Below the pieces are notes generated by a model that saw nothing but the letters and a program-made list of their open reading frames with translations, was not told the DNA's origin and did not search any database. This document shows positions 11,862-23,414 of a stretch of DNA of 60,000 nucleotides, in pieces. Positions within the stretch are counted from its first letter, which is position 1, and the number at the start of each line of letters is the position of its first letter. The stretch is from assembly GCA_950295325.1 (NCBI GenBank), contig OX485803.1:75595554-75655553 (forward strand), written 5' to 3'. Origin of the DNA: Polytrichum commune. Taxonomy: Eukaryota; Streptophyta; Polytrichopsida; Polytrichales; Polytrichaceae. A program made the translations under genes and the position numbers.

Positions 11862-13490
11862 TTGTAAAACTTGGATTTCATCTTATGAAGACTTCAGACC
11901 TTGTACAACAGCTAGCCCATGGACTTTTTGGGCTAGCGGCTGACCCAATAGCTAAAAGTTATGGTTGAAGATGGTACCTAAAAAAAATGGGCTAGCCCAG
12001 CTGTAGCAAGATCAAGGCCTTAAAAAAGGACTAGCCTAGCTATAGCTAGATTAAGGCTTGAAAAATATGAGCTAGCCCAGTTAAAGCTAGATCAAGGCCT
12101 GAAAAATATGGGCTAGCCCAACTAGCTATTAGCCACGGGTAGATCACTCTAAGGCATTTTTGTGCACCACGTGCGGCTGGGGGTTTTTTGTTTTGGGGCT
12201 TTTTACCTTCAAGGGCTGAATTAAAGCCTCCCTATAATTACTTAAACTTCAAAAATGGCCCATTTGTTTGCACCCTTCCATTACTTATATTGTCCAAGTC
12301 ACTGCAATTTTTTTGTACTCTATATTCCTTTTAAGTAATTTTGGACAGAGGGAAATCCCAATTATCATCCATCCCCGTGAGTCCTAAACCCATTTACATA
12401 CCATACTAAACATACCTTCTAGGCTCCTTATCTTCAGCCCCTATATTAATTTTACAAAAAAATAATGGCCCACGTTTTATGTCCATCTAACTTACTTATA
12501 ATGGGATTGTCTACATTTAATGGCCCCTTCATTATTTGGAATTCCTTTATAATTTTTATTTCAAATGATTTTAATCCTCTCTATATTATGCCACACGTCG
12601 TTTTTAAAATGCACTAAGTGATCTACCCGTGTTATTAGCTAGCTAAAGATAGGTCAATTGGCTTAAGCTAAGGCCCAAACCAACCTGGCTTTTAGGGCGT
12701 TGTTTTAAATGCTAAAAGATGCCCCACTTGTAGGGCTAGGCCCATTCACACACACTGCGGTTCGGTTCGAGCTATTTTGTGGCCCTGGTACTTAATGGTT
12801 GATTTTAATTTTATATGTATTCCTACTTGTGGGTCGTTTTAGCTAAGGAATTGCCACATCACCCCTAACACTGCCTTCCTTCTAAACCTCTCTTGGTTAT
12901 TGCTAAACTGGCCTCCTACTTTTGGTATCACTCCCTCCACCACCGAAGTGGTTCTCTTTGTTGCGGAGTTTTTTTCTGCTTTCATATACACTGCAAATAC
13001 CACTAGCCATTATGAAGATGGCATCCTCCAAATTCACATTTTGGTAAGACTTTAGTAGCAAGCTGGGATAAATTATCGTTTGGTGGGGGAGAGCTTTAAG
13101 CTTAGCAATTTGACTGAGCCAGGATCAACTTCTTCATCAGCACATAAGAGGATTCAATTGGGTTTAGGGTGACCCAACACACAATGAGGCGCTTGATGAA
13201 ACAATGCCTCCTTGAATTCAACATATGAGCTAGTTGAGCTAGCTTTTTAGGTCAACTAGCCCAACTAAGGCTAGATCAAGGCATGATAACTATGGGCTTG
13301 CCCTGCTATGGCTAGATTGAGGCCTTAAAAACATGGGCTTGCCCTGCTATGGCTAGATTGAGGCCTTAAAAACATGGGCTAGCCCAGCTATGGCTAGATC
13401 AAGGCCTGAAAAATATGGGCTAGCCCAACTAACTAATGGGCTATAAAAGGTCTGGAAGACTTGGAAGAGTTTTACAACGAGCACAAAATC
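11862..13490. mobile_element. TIR element with GCTAGCCC tandem repeats, interrupted by a nested element
   Basis: The two ends are imperfect inverted repeats. The left end reads TTGTAAAACTTGG, then AAGACTTCAGACCTT, then AGCTAGCCCAT. The right end, on the other strand, reads TTGTAAAACTC, AAGTCTTCCAGACCTT, ATAGCCCAT. Inside, a unit of about 50 bp (GGGCTAGCCCAGCTATGGC, then TAGATCAAGGCCTGAAAAAT) is tandemly repeated at 11985-12130 and again at 13250-13440. The middle holds another insertion (12134-12631). No transposase was seen and no clean target duplication could be read. Confidence 0.5.
12134..12631. mobile_element. Nested TIR element with 8-bp target duplication (hAT-like MITE)
   Basis: It starts CACGGGTAGATCACT and ends with the inverse AGTGATCTACCCGTG. 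It is flanked by CTATTAGC on the left (12126-12133) and TTATTAGC on the right (12632-12639), an 8-bp duplication with one mismatch. An 8-bp duplication suggests the hAT superfamily. It sits between tandem-repeat halves of the larger element, so it inserted later. It has no coding capacity. Confidence 0.65.
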
Positions 13491-13580
13491 ATCATTAGAC
13501 TCTCAACTATTTGACCACCTCTAGAATAGGCCTTTAACTCAAAATTAGAAAGTTTCAACTTCTCGCGTATATATGCATAC

Positions 13581-13600
13581 TATATATATATATATATATT
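13581..13600. repeat. (TA)n microsatellite
   Basis: An uninterrupted TA run of about ten dinucleotides. Confidence 0.9.
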
Positions 13601-13675
13601 AAACTTCCTTGTCTATCTTGTCATCCAATTTATTTAAAAAAAAAAGCTAATTCAAAGCTGCCCCAACTTGGAAAC

Positions 13676-14370
13676 ATGGTTGTCTATTGTGTCGTGACGG
13701 AGGCTTATCTCAGCATAATGTCGTGCTGTCACGACATTATGCCGGATGCTGTCTTTATCCTGACGGACTTGAATTTTACCGAATTTTGTGTGTAATTACA
13801 TTACTCCATTTCGGACACGTAGGATGTAAGATGTCCACGTGTGATGACATGTCAGCAAAGTAGAGGTAAAGTGGGGAAAAAATTACTAGCGCCCGTCCGC
13901 CCCCCCGTCCGCACCCGTTCCCGCCCCCATTCCCTCCCCTGTCCGCCCCCGTGCCCGCCCCCGTCCGCCCCCGTTCCTGCCCCCGTCCGCTCCGTTCCCC
14001 CCCCCCCCCCCCCCGTCCGCCTCCGTTCCCGTCCCCGTCCGCACCCATTCCCGCCCCCGTACGCCCACCCCCCACCCCCGTCCGCCCCACCCTCGTCCCC
14101 CGTCCGCCCGACACCCTCCTTAGTCATATTTTACTACTTTGATTTTAACAGAATGATAAACAAAATGGCAAAATGGTTTACCTGGCGCTAGGCATATCCA
14201 CGTCCACGTCGGCCTGTTCTGCCACATAGGACGCCACCTTGGCAAGAAGGTAAGTATTTTACCCACCCTACTAGCTTCCCCCTAGGTTGACCCTACGTGG
14301 ACCCTATTGTGTCGTGACGGAGGGGTCCGTCACGACACAACACGTCATGACGTTGGGATAGACAACCCTG
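13676..14370 (+). mobile_element. MULE-type MITE with GC-rich simple-sequence interior, copy 1
   Basis: The ends are inverted repeats: the left reads ATGGTTGTCTATTGTG and the right complement CAGGGTTGTCTATC. The flanks are the identical 9-mer CTTGGAAAC (13667-13675 and 14371-14379). Subterminal regions carry many copies of GTCGTGACGG in both directions, including the hairpin AATGTCGTG...CACGACATT. The centre (about 13888-14115) is extremely C-rich on this strand, built of CCCGTCCGCC-like units. A second copy lies in opposite orientation at 41538-42349. No transposase is present, and the open frames across the core are compositional artefacts. Confidence 0.85.
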
Positions 14371-14379
14371 CTTGGAAAC

Positions 14380-15560
14380 TTCAAGTTTGCAATTGTTGGA
14401 TTTTCTCAAAAGTTGTTAAAACAAAAAGTTTTTGGGTCCTAGATCTTCACAATGAAGTTGGTTTTCGCGTGACAAGTGGCCAACCATAAAGTATGTTGGT
14501 GATAGTGGATTGAATTTTCCCTGACATCAAGGATGGAAAAATTCCAAGTATGAAAGTTCCAAGTTCACTAAAATGCACCCTCCTAAAAATAAAGGGTTAA
14601 TTGATATGAAGTTTCTCAAAACATAACATGCTGTAGTGGGGGGAAAAGGGGGGGGGGGCTTGTTGTTTGGTTTCCCATAGCATGCAACCCCCTTGCCCAA
14701 CCATGTGCCAAAGTTCCTATTCCATTCGTAAAGCACCGGAGCCTTGCTCTGCTATGATTAGAGTTAGTTTCCAAGTAGGCCTGCTTGCCCATCGAATATC
14801 AATGAAAATGTAGATGGCACCAAGTGGAATCTACATTTCCACTAGAACCTAGTGGGCGAGTGGCCTTCATGGATACTAACCCTTAGATGTCGCATCCTAG
14901 CTCAATTGCCAACCTTTATTTGACAAGCTCTACCGACTTGGAGCCTAATTACATTACTAAGTAAATGCCTACAACAATGTTAGCAACCACTAAGATGACA
15001 ATAATCAAAGTAAAGTTAACAAGAGATTTAAATCTCTTACATCTTGTGCAAGCATCTTTGTCCCTAGGTGCTGGCCCCACTGAGCATCGCCTTAGAGCTT
15101 CTGAAGAATGTTATGAAATGAAATTGATTTTAGAGCCTAGGAAGCCAAAAGGCTACTGGGATTGGAAGCAAATTAAGATGGTTTCAAACTAGCTAATTTC
15201 CTAGAGTGGCGGAGTGCAATAGCCTCTGTGAGATAAACTTAAGACTAATGTGAAGGTGATGATCTGATTGAAAGAAAGACTTGAGGCGCCCTGGAACTAC
15301 ATTCTCAAATATTGACTCGTTCCAAACAACACTGCAGGAGGCCGATTTTGCATCCCCATTCTTAAATTGACAGAGATCATCAAGACCGTTTCGGCCCCAA
15401 CAAATTAATAGATTGTTTCGAAATCCCGACTTGGCCAAGATATGATACCTATAGCTGTGTTGCAGTGTCTTTGTGGCATTCCCCAGGCCTCAGGCAAGCT
15501 ATTAAGGAGAGAGGCGGGGCCCACCAGAGCCTGCCTGGCTTCACTCTGGCTCTCGACTAA
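14380..15560. other. Non-coding upstream region, repeat-poor
   Basis: It contains a G-run at 14639-14659 and several chance open frames. GC content rises towards 15500, consistent with approach to the promoter of the transcription-factor gene. Confidence 0.4.
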
Positions 15561-15564
15561 AGCA

Positions 15565-15570
15565 CACGTG
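15565..15570. promoter_or_regulatory. G-box / ABRE-type site
   Basis: The palindrome CACGTG lies within ACACGTGATGTCA, about 230 bases upstream of the TATA-like box. In plants this core binds bZIP and bHLH factors and is common in stress-responsive promoters. Function is inferred from sequence and position only. Confidence 0.45.
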
Positions 15571-15796
15571 ATGTCATAGCGAGCGAGGACGGGGCCCACT
15601 CCAGATCGGGATGGGCCCCACAGTCACTCTTGCGAGGATGGCGAGGACGATCGCCTGGCGCAATGTGAAGTATTGCTGTCACCCGCGAACTCACGCGGCT
15701 CCATGAACACCTGGCTTTCACACGGATCCTCACTCGCCTTGTGCCAGCGAGCAAGCTTGGATGGATCAATATCCCTCGCCTGCAGAATCGACACTC

Positions 15797-15803
15797 ATAT
15801 AAG
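15797..15803 (+). promoter_or_regulatory. TATA-like box of the DREB-like gene
   Basis: ATATAAG in the context ACTCATATAAGCTCCC, after a GC-rich upstream stretch. Transcription would be expected to start about 30 bases on, near 15830-15845. The duplicated copy of the leader at 31799 begins at the position matching about 15846, which fits a start in that region. Confidence 0.5.
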
Positions 15804-15861
15804 CTCCCACTCACTCTGCACAATTGCTAAGATAACCCAAGTTCCAACCATTCAAACCTTT

Positions 15862-16506
15862 CACTCTAACTTTAATTCTCCCTCAGCTAGCTAGCAGCCA
15901 ACCAATACAGATTGTCTGAATCGATCATCACAATTAGCTGACAAGCTGACAACATTCAAGTGTTTTTATCCGAACCTGGAAACAAAACTTTACCTTAGTG
16001 CTGTCAGCGTCTGAGTTCGTGCCTGGAGATTAAGAGTGGCAGAGATAGAGTTGATGTCAGGTTGACATTTTAGATGTGATTTCGGTGCGGGAAATTAGAG
16101 AGGCGATCTAGTTAAGTTGGGGGTTTAGTTATTTTTCGGAGGTGACTGGAGATCCAACAGGTTGTTGTGAAGATTCTAAACTCTAATTCTCCCTCCAGTC
16201 AATCAATGCAGAGCGTCATCGCAAGCTGACAGTCAGTCTAGTGTGCAGGGTTGAGTTTCAGCTGATCGCAAGTGTTATGATCCGAAGCTGATGAGAAAGT
16301 TCTATCTTATTGCCAGAGTCTGAGTTTGTGGGGGTGGGTTGTGTGTCAGCCTGGAGATTAAGAGTGGCAGAGATGGATTCCGTGTCGAATTGACATTTCC
16401 AATTTTACTTTTAATTTTGAATTTTATTTGGTTTCTTCTGTGTTTGGGAAGAGAGTTCGGTGAATTAAGTAGGGATTTAAGTTAGTTTTTGGAGGTGACT
16501 GGCAGG
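15862..16506 (+). repeat. Internally duplicated 5' leader of the DREB-like gene
   Basis: Two diverged direct repeats of about 320 bases (15862-16178 and 16179-16506) share, in the same order: CTAATTCTCCCTC, AGCTGACA, TCAAGTGT, TGAGTT, GGAGATTAAGAGTGGCAGAG, and GGAGGTGACTGG at the end. The region lies between the TATA box and the start codon and has no long open frame. It is therefore an unusually long leader of some 700 bases, or a leader plus intron. The same two-unit block is copied at 31799-32355. Confidence 0.7.
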
Positions 16507-16575
16507 GAGCAGGAAGGTACTGAGATTCTAGAACTCAAGTGCAGCTTGGTGTTGTGGGAAGCTGGGAGGCTTGGA

Positions 16576-17424
16576 ATGGTTGAGAAGGCAAGTTCTCCTC
16601 CGCTAAATGTGAAGAGAGGAGGGAATTTGCTGAGCTGCTCCTCCGCCATCCTCAAAAAACCGTCGTCAATAAATCAGCGGATCAAGCAGCAAAGAGGCAA
16701 GCTGCCCCTAGCACCCCTGACACCAAAGATCTACAAGGGGGTGCGCATGCGGACGTGGGGGAAATGGGTGTCAGAGATTCGGGAGCCCAACAAGCGAACC
16801 CGCATTTGGTTAGGATCCTTCCCCACCGCCGAGATGGCCGCACGAGCCTACGACGCAGCGGTGGTGTGCTTGCGAGGAGCGTCCGCCTCAGGATTGAATT
16901 TTCCAGATACACCTCCAACGCCACCTCCTGACCTCGACTCGCGGTGCATGACGCCCCGAGATGTGCAAGCAGTCGCCGCTGCCGCAGCCGCATCGTGCGC
17001 AGTAACCACCTCCGCAGATCAGCCTATCCCCGACTCGGCCAATTCGAACAGCGAAGGCAGCAGCTCCAACGCTGGTATTAATTCAGATGAAGAAGAAATA
17101 ATGCAGGAAGACGCAATGCCACCAGCGCCGGTGCAGAGCTTGGTGCCTGTCAACGATGGAGCTATGGAGGATTGGCTGAGGGCTGAGTTCGAGGATTCGG
17201 AGCCACCTGATGCATCAGAAGACCAGTGCTTCAATATTCCGGAGCTATTGTTGCAAGAACCAGAGGTGAGAGACATGGTGGACCCTCTAATTTACAATGA
17301 CTACAACCTCAATGACGAGCTGCTGCAGCGGGAACCTATATTTGATGCTAACTCACCACTAAATGATCACGAGGCAGACGGCACCATGATGCTGAACGAG
17401 CCATACTTATGGTCCTTCCATTGA
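16576..17424 (+). CDS. DREB-like AP2/ERF transcription factor
   Basis: A nuclear DNA-binding factor of the AP2/ERF superfamily, 282 residues, single exon. The AP2 domain spans about residues 53-110: [19 protein letters not shown], then a [20 protein letters not shown] stretch, ending LNFPD. These are the residues that form the three-stranded sheet and the amphipathic helix. The WVSEIREP wording with valine after tryptophan is typical of the DREB side of the family. The protein ends LWSFH, resembling the C-terminal LWSY motif of ERF group III (CBF/DREB1/TINY). A C-terminal acidic region rich in D/E (about 185-270) is a likely activation domain, preceded by a run of alanines. The open frame extends 29 codons upstream without an ATG, so the first ATG at 16576 is chosen. 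DREB factors bind A/GCCGAC elements in drought, cold or salt responses; the precise role here is unknown. Confidence 0.93.
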   Translation: MVEKASSPPLNVKRGGNLLSCSSAILKKPSSINQRIKQQRGKLPLAPLTPKIYKGVRMRTWGKWVSEIREPNKRTRIWLGSFPTAEMAARAYDAAVVCLRGASASGLNFPDTPPTPPPDLDSRCMTPRDVQAVAAAAAASCAVTTSADQPIPDSANSNSEGSSSNAGINSDEEEIMQEDAMPPAPVQSLVPVNDGAMEDWLRAEFEDSEPPDASEDQCFNIPELLLQEPEVRDMVDPLIYNDYNLNDELLQREPIFDANSPLNDHEADGTMMLNEPYLWSFH

Positions 17425-18550
17425 GCTCACGATGCTTCCGAGAGTCACTGCTCTCCATGAGTGGACAATTTCTTTGGAATCACCATGTCGGTGAACAGCA
17501 TTGAAGACTTCATTCTTTCTTCGGTATTGACCAGTGGTGGGACTGGTATCACCATTTTTGATAGCACGCGGGTGTATATAATGAGAGTTTAACATTTTCA
17601 AAGAATTCGGTAGGGTACGCATTTAGAGGGGAATTTTGTAACATTGATAGCATTTGAGTCTAAATACCCCTGCAACAACCTTCATTACTTAGGTAAATTG
17701 ATCCTCGTACCAATTTGGTACTAGGAGGTTATATTGACCCAATTAATGAGTCGGGTATGCACAGATTCTTTTATCTAGGTAGCGATACCCACCAAGTACC
17801 ATCGAAATATTTGATTGATTACTGGTCGGTAGCATCTATTTTGAGACCATCATTGATTTTGTGGATTGATACCACCCATTTGACATTGGTATAGACAGAG
17901 CCCCTAGCGTGGCCATTGCTTACACACATTCATAATACGATTCATTCCGCAATATTGCATCGTCCAAACACAATGTATTGGAGAGCAACTTGCACATAGG
18001 GCCGGAAAATTGAGCTTGTCTCTAGTTATACTATACGAACTCAAGTTTGAGCGTACAGTGATAAATTTTCAGATTTATTCAAGAAGAGTTGTATGTCTTT
18101 TCCCAGGCTTCAAGTTGCAAGTCTCTAAGAAATTTTGGCCGATGCGTGTCGAATTGTCTTACATTCCATATATGTCTGGTGCAATAAACTGATCAACAGA
18201 TATCTGCTTGATGCTGTTGGAAAATCATGTACCTTGGATTTCTCAACCCTGAAGTTGAGATGGCTCTCTGGAGGGGAGTGTTAACTTTACTCCTTTTTTA
18301 AATTTATTCAAGATTGTAGGAATTTGGTGATGTGCACTGAGTGTGCGTATCATGTGTGTGTGGTGTGTTTGCAGCTTGATGCACGATGTAAATTGTTGAA
18401 TCCAAGTGCGCCTTGAGATTGGAATCCAAGGGCTAGCCCCGTGAGACATGGATTCAACTCCTACCCCACCCGTCCTCAAAGAGACTACCCCTGACAAGGG
18501 GCAATAGCCCATGGTGCATTCAAGGCTCGCTCGTCAAACACCTCCCGGGC
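17425..18550. other. 3' flank of the DREB-like gene and non-coding DNA
   Basis: The first few hundred bases are the likely 3' UTR. No other exon is credible. A GC-richer patch at 18395-18545 contains a tRNA-promoter-like word on the minus strand (AGTTGAATCC) and could be an old SINE, but this is too weak to call. Confidence 0.4.
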
Positions 18551-18554
18551 TCAT

Positions 18555-18935
18555 ATAAGGTATGTGGGCATTATTCGGATCGTTTTTCATGTTCTCCAAC
18601 TTCTACCGATTATATTTATATAACTAGACTTGTGTTGCATTAGCAAATCTATGATGAAGCATCAACAAAAAATTGTTTGAAAATTGGACCTCCTTTGATT
18701 TAGTTATGGTAATGAGAAGTACATGTTTATTTGAGTTCTTGATTGCATACATAAATCCTCCCAATTTTGTTCACTATTAAGTGTGGAGTAGTTAATAAAA
18801 TGTGAAGACGTAGTCCAACCTCTTTTAAACATGTGTTTTTATGGTGTTTGTGCTTTGATCCTCACCTAACTACACATCCATTGAATGGAGGTGTTTAATT
18901 AAGAAAAGTAGCCGAATGACACCTACATATCTTAC
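18555..18935 (+). repeat. Dispersed repeat, about 380 bp, without the MITE found in its sister copy
   Basis: It shares GTGTTGCATTAGCAAATCTA, TGATGAAGCATCA, AAATTGGACCTCCT, GTCCAACCTCTTT and TTTGATCCTCACCTAAC with 39700-40185. The reverse complement of the same text is at 54895-55215. At the point where the copy at 39700 has a CATAAC MITE, this copy runs on without interruption (around 18763), so it serves as the empty site. Confidence 0.75.
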
Positions 18936-19217
18936 AAGTAGAGATAATGTCCAGGGTGGAATTTAATATAATCATCAAACCTAGTGGTGTACTGTATTAT
19001 GAATTTATCATATTAAGTTATGCACTGATTTATTTTCAATAAAATAATGTGTCACACAATAAAAGCAGATAACAAAGTAACATATTCATCAAAATGTAAA
19101 TCGAAAGACACAATTATTGTTTCAACAATTTATTATAAACTGTCTTACATGATATTAATCTAGCCTCATGAAGTTATGATGTACATACATTCTGCAAACA
19201 AAGACCATCACTAACTA

Positions 19218-19455
19218 CACTCAATATGATATTTAGTGTCACCAGTTCTAATTGTCAACACTAAACTGAGGTATATTGTCACCAACACTAAATATTGACC
19301 CAACATTATTTGCCATTCCTTGTAAACATTTGGAGGATTATAGATTTACAGTGTTCCAATTACTGTCCCTTACCAAGTGATTTTTCATCCAAGTTTCAAT
19401 CATCCATGACAATATTTCATGACAAGTTGCTGACAAGGGAAGGTAGGATTTATCA
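19218..19455 (+). mobile_element. Truncated CACTAAATAT-type MITE
   Basis: It begins CACTCAATATGATATTTAG after a TA and shares its body (TTTCAATCATCCATGACAAT, then ATTTCATGACAAGTTGCTGA) in inverted order with the fuller element at 20639-21014. The other terminal repeat is missing. Confidence 0.6.
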
Positions 19456-20638
19456 CATGAAACCTGGGCAGAGACCTGGGCAGGGCCTACTTTGAGAAGG
19501 ACAACTAGGAACATGTATGTCCACTAGCGTGAGCTTATTGTACTAAAGAGACGGAGGGTTAGGCTTATAGCTCCCAAGACAAACGGTCTGAACATTCTCT
19601 TCCAGTCTTCAAAGATTAGGTCAGAGGTGGAGGGTGAGGCAGCACCAAGTGCAGGAAAAACCATGGCAAGTTTGCACAGTGCAAGATAGCAGTTAAATCC
19701 ATCGAGATGGTTGCCATGTCGAAGTAGGTCCTAATTTTGGTTTCTTCCCGCAAATCCGTTAAGCGTGCCCAACCTTTTAGTCCCTAATCATGTGAAGAGA
19801 ATAGATGAGTAAGTTGTTAAGCATGAGGTGCAAAAACTACAGCAAATATTCTTTCCCCGAGCTGATTCAGTCAATGTGCAGTTTCTCAAGTCACAGGGGG
19901 TCTCAATGTGAGGTGGGGGATTTTTTTGAGATGGGGCATTAGAAGGGGAGAAAAGAAAAATCTCATGTTGCTCATGGGTGCAGTTAACCATGTGACCCAT
20001 GAAAAGGAAGTGCTGAGTCTTCTAAAGTGGAACTGAAATGACGGTTGGATTGTGGAAAAGCTTGTTCAAAATGATGTTGACTTTATTTCTAGTGAAATTC
20101 AATTGGAGTACATGGAATAAATACTAATTGACTTACTGGGATGCTTGCAACTTGAACATCTATGCTACATGTGGCGGTGTGTCCTGCTTTGCTGGTGGTG
20201 CCGTAATACTAGTTGGCAAGATGTAACCGCTATTAGTCCTAATAAAAAGGAAAACTACTTTTAACCCTAACTAGTTGGCTATTTTCTAATGAGGATTGCT
20301 TTTTGCTTAAGGGAAAATCAACATGGATTGCTTGTAGCGATTAGGGAAACTAACTCCAAAGTAGGTTAGTCATGGCAACACTTAAAATTAATACTTTAAA
20401 ATCCGGTGGTCTTTGGTTGTGCAACATTCATAAACATGACTTGACTCCATGTGCTCTAGTGCAATCAGTACATTCCACTTTGGTAGGAAACCCTAAACAC
20501 TTTTGCCTTATTTCCTCTTTTTTCCGGAAGAAGAGTACTAGTGCTAATGAAATAAGGGAACCTAAAAATGTATCATAAGGTTCCCAAGCTGCTAAGAGCA
20601 TCAATTTGTACCATCTTTGAAAAAACCCACCAAAACTA
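19456..20638. other. Non-coding, no recognised feature
   Basis: No exon, and no repeat matched elsewhere in the window, apart from short local duplications such as ACCTGGGCAG at 19461 and 19471. Confidence 0.35.
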
Positions 20639-21014
20639 CACTAAATATGTTATTTAGTGTCATATGGTAGTTTTTGTCACTACGGTAACTTTTTAGATGG
20701 CACTTCTTATGAATAAGTGAAAAATTATTATCATGGATGATGAATGAGTTCATCCATTTGGCCAAAACCCTACCTTCTCTTCTCAGCAACTTGTCATGAA
20801 ACATTGTCATGGATGATTGAAATTTGGATGAAAAAGCACTTGCTAAGGGACATTAATTGCAAAATTGTAAATCTATAATCCCCCCAAAAATTACAAGGAC
20901 TGACAAATAATGTTGAGTTAACATTTAGTGTTGGTGACACTACACCATGGTTTACAATTAGTATTGAGCAAGACAATTAGATAAAATTGGTGACACTAAA
21001 TATCATTTTTAGTG
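20639..21014. mobile_element. CACTAAATAT-type MITE with TA target duplication
   Basis: It starts CACTAAATATGTTATTTAG and ends with the inverse ATATCATTTTTAGTG. TA stands on both sides, which fits a TA target duplication as used by Tc1/mariner-like elements. It is about 376 bp and non-coding. A second full copy with longer inverted arms lies at 53573-53788. Despite the CACTA start, the 2-bp TA flank argues against the En/Spm (CACTA) superfamily, which makes 3-bp duplications. Confidence 0.65.
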
Positions 21015-23414
21015 TACTACTTCAAGAAATTCATGATCACTCATACAAATAAGAGTTCAGATTAATTGAAGGTCCATAGTCTAGATTGATCACTTATATC
21101 CAACTAATGCTTCCCAATGTTCATGGCAACATGAAAATTCTATAACAGTACACCCTCTGGAAAATTTAGGAGTTTGGCAACCTCCATCATAGGTATCAAG
21201 CGTAATGTGTGCTTTGATTATCATGATTGGAAAATTCGTCAATGGGAGACTGTAAAACATTCTCCAGCTCTTGCATCCCTTTCTCCTTGATAATATTGTC
21301 CATAATGTCTGTAATTATTCATGCTAGTTGTTATGCAGCTTGAACCCTAAAAGGGTGACGACAAGGGCACACCAACATAAGAATCAAATGACTTAAGAGT
21401 GGCAACATGATTTCAAGAGCAAGAACGTCGAGCCTTTTGGGGGAGGAAGATACGGGCATGGGCAGCTGCCCCACAAAGAAATCGGGGTTTTTTGGACCTG
21501 ACCGAAAACTTCTACCTACCCCATCCGACTTTGAGAAAACCATTGCCCTTGCATTCTTGGAGACCACTTCTCTACAAATCCCAAATTGAGTGTGCTTCAC
21601 CTTCAAGGTCCAAAATCCAATATATATGTTCACTTTCATTGAATAAATAAGCAATTGACTAGGATTTCATTTTTGAAGTGAAACTATCAATAAAGCATGT
21701 AATTAACTTGGAAGTAAAAAATATTACAAAATCCTCATTAGCAGTGAGGTTATGATTTTTATGACTTACCATTGAAATGGTCTTTGTCATTCTACAATGG
21801 AACTAAAATTAGTGTTTTATTTTTTATTTTATAACATTTTATAACATTTTAGTTAATACCTTCTACTTTCACAAAGCATTCATACACACTCAAACTAGTT
21901 AAGCGTGATTAAATGTAATTTTGTCTAAATAACCGTATTAGAAGGTAATCAAGGCTCGTAGGGGGGGAGGATATCATCTGCCTACACATATTCGGAGTCA
22001 ACAGGAACGCAACATGTACAGGGGAGGCAATATACAGTGTAGGCCTTAGTTGCATCACGTTTATTTTCCTCACATGCATCGTCCTCAAAATAAGTGAGGA
22101 ATTGTGAACAGAGCTCAACTCCTGGTAGAAGAAAACCGTCTCATCATGCGACATGATTTTTGGTGCTTACTAGAATCTTGCCACAATTCAGGGTTATGAG
22201 TTACGGTAAGCATCTCTCTCAATATGTGCAAGAATGTGCATCAGATTCACTGCTACGTGGACACTGTTGCTTAAAAACTTATTGGAAACCTCCATGAATC
22301 CTGTAAAGAATATGGGAAAACTTACTACGTGGTGCTCGGATTGGAAAGAGTCGAATTGAAGTCAACGCTTTCAAATTACTACAGGAGGCCTGCCGCAGGT
22401 TGAGGCTAAACCTATTTGGTGTAGGTTGAACTTGGAGCGAGTTCGGAAGAAGACAACTCGTAATGCATAGGAAGTGAATCCACTGACAAGGGTGAGGAAC
22501 CAGTAACCCTACAGATCAGAAGAGGAGCGCACCCAGCGTTGACATAGTAAGAACTTCACCACGTCCGTGGTTGCTTTACCTTGTGCTCCCAAGAGATGAA
22601 TGGCAGCATCTGAAGTTCTTTTTGTTTCTCTGCAATTCTCTTGCACCCGCTAGTAGTTGAGGAGCTTTTAACCTCTTGCTGCTGTCGGTAGAGAGGGCTT
22701 GATGTGGTCTCCGTTATTCTGTTGTTCACAGAGCCACATCGAGAATTCCGACGACATAGTAGGCTTGAAGGCTCGACGTATAGAGGTTGGCTGGTCTCCA
22801 GGTTGGCTGGTCTCCTGCGATGAATATGGACAGTGCGCAAAACTCGGAGGAAACGGCACTTGTGGGCGCTCAAATTCCTCCAGTTATGCAACTCCAAAAG
22901 CCAGTATGTCGAACTATCTTTCCATTAGCTATAAACCCTGCAAGATGTGAAAGTTTTAATGAACTATCTACTTAGGAACTACTAGTTGCAAGCCCTGATG
23001 TTGAGGCTGCATCCTTGTAAGACTATAAATTCTAAGGTTTTTTTTTTAAAAAAAAATTCTTCGAAGTGAATCAAATACCTTTGGTCTGGAAGGTTAACCC
23101 TGCTTTGGAACATTGTTTCCAGGTAGACTGAGGTAGTTCATAACTTTTCTAATTCAGACAGAAAATGGTCTCAATAGATTCCTCTCAATGAAGGCCTCTT
23201 TCCAAGCATGTTGCTTTCTCTTTGTGAAATGACAAATCATCAATCATTAGAAGCATTAGAAGCATCACGAGCATTCAACAGAAATAGGGGTAGCTGTCAC
23301 CTCAGAAACTTTTTCTTTCAGCATATTACGTCTGCTCTACGCAATTGTCATCTTAATACCGCATCACTCAATAACCGAACTTATTTGAATGTGCAATAGG
23401 AGGTGGATTCCACC
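21015..23414. other. Non-coding region upstream of the PGG-like gene
   Basis: Several open frames of 80-113 codons (for example minus strand 21331-21654 and 22556-22897) have fairly normal amino-acid usage but no motif I know, so I leave them unassigned. A 17-base word (GGTTGGCTGGTCTCC) is repeated in tandem at 22785-22816. The stretch 23280-23402, with pyrimidine-rich text ending GTGCAATAG just before the gene, could be a 5' UTR intron end. Confidence 0.35.

Noticed and set aside
13776-14191. Several long open frames across the GC-rich core, proline-, arginine- or glycine-rich
   Set aside because: They exist in many frames on both strands because the simple repeat lacks stop codons; they lie inside a MITE and have no domain.
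16489-16575. N-terminal extension of the DREB-like protein by 29 codons
   Set aside because: The open frame there begins with TTG, lacks an ATG and overlaps the end of the leader repeat; the ATG at 16576 is used.
18395-18545. Possible tRNA gene or SINE with B-box-like word on the minus strand
   Set aside because: No matching A box at proper spacing and no cloverleaf; not enough to call.
21331-21654. 107-codon minus-strand frame with normal amino-acid usage
   Set aside because: No motif, no ATG context or splice sites that I can defend; left unassigned.
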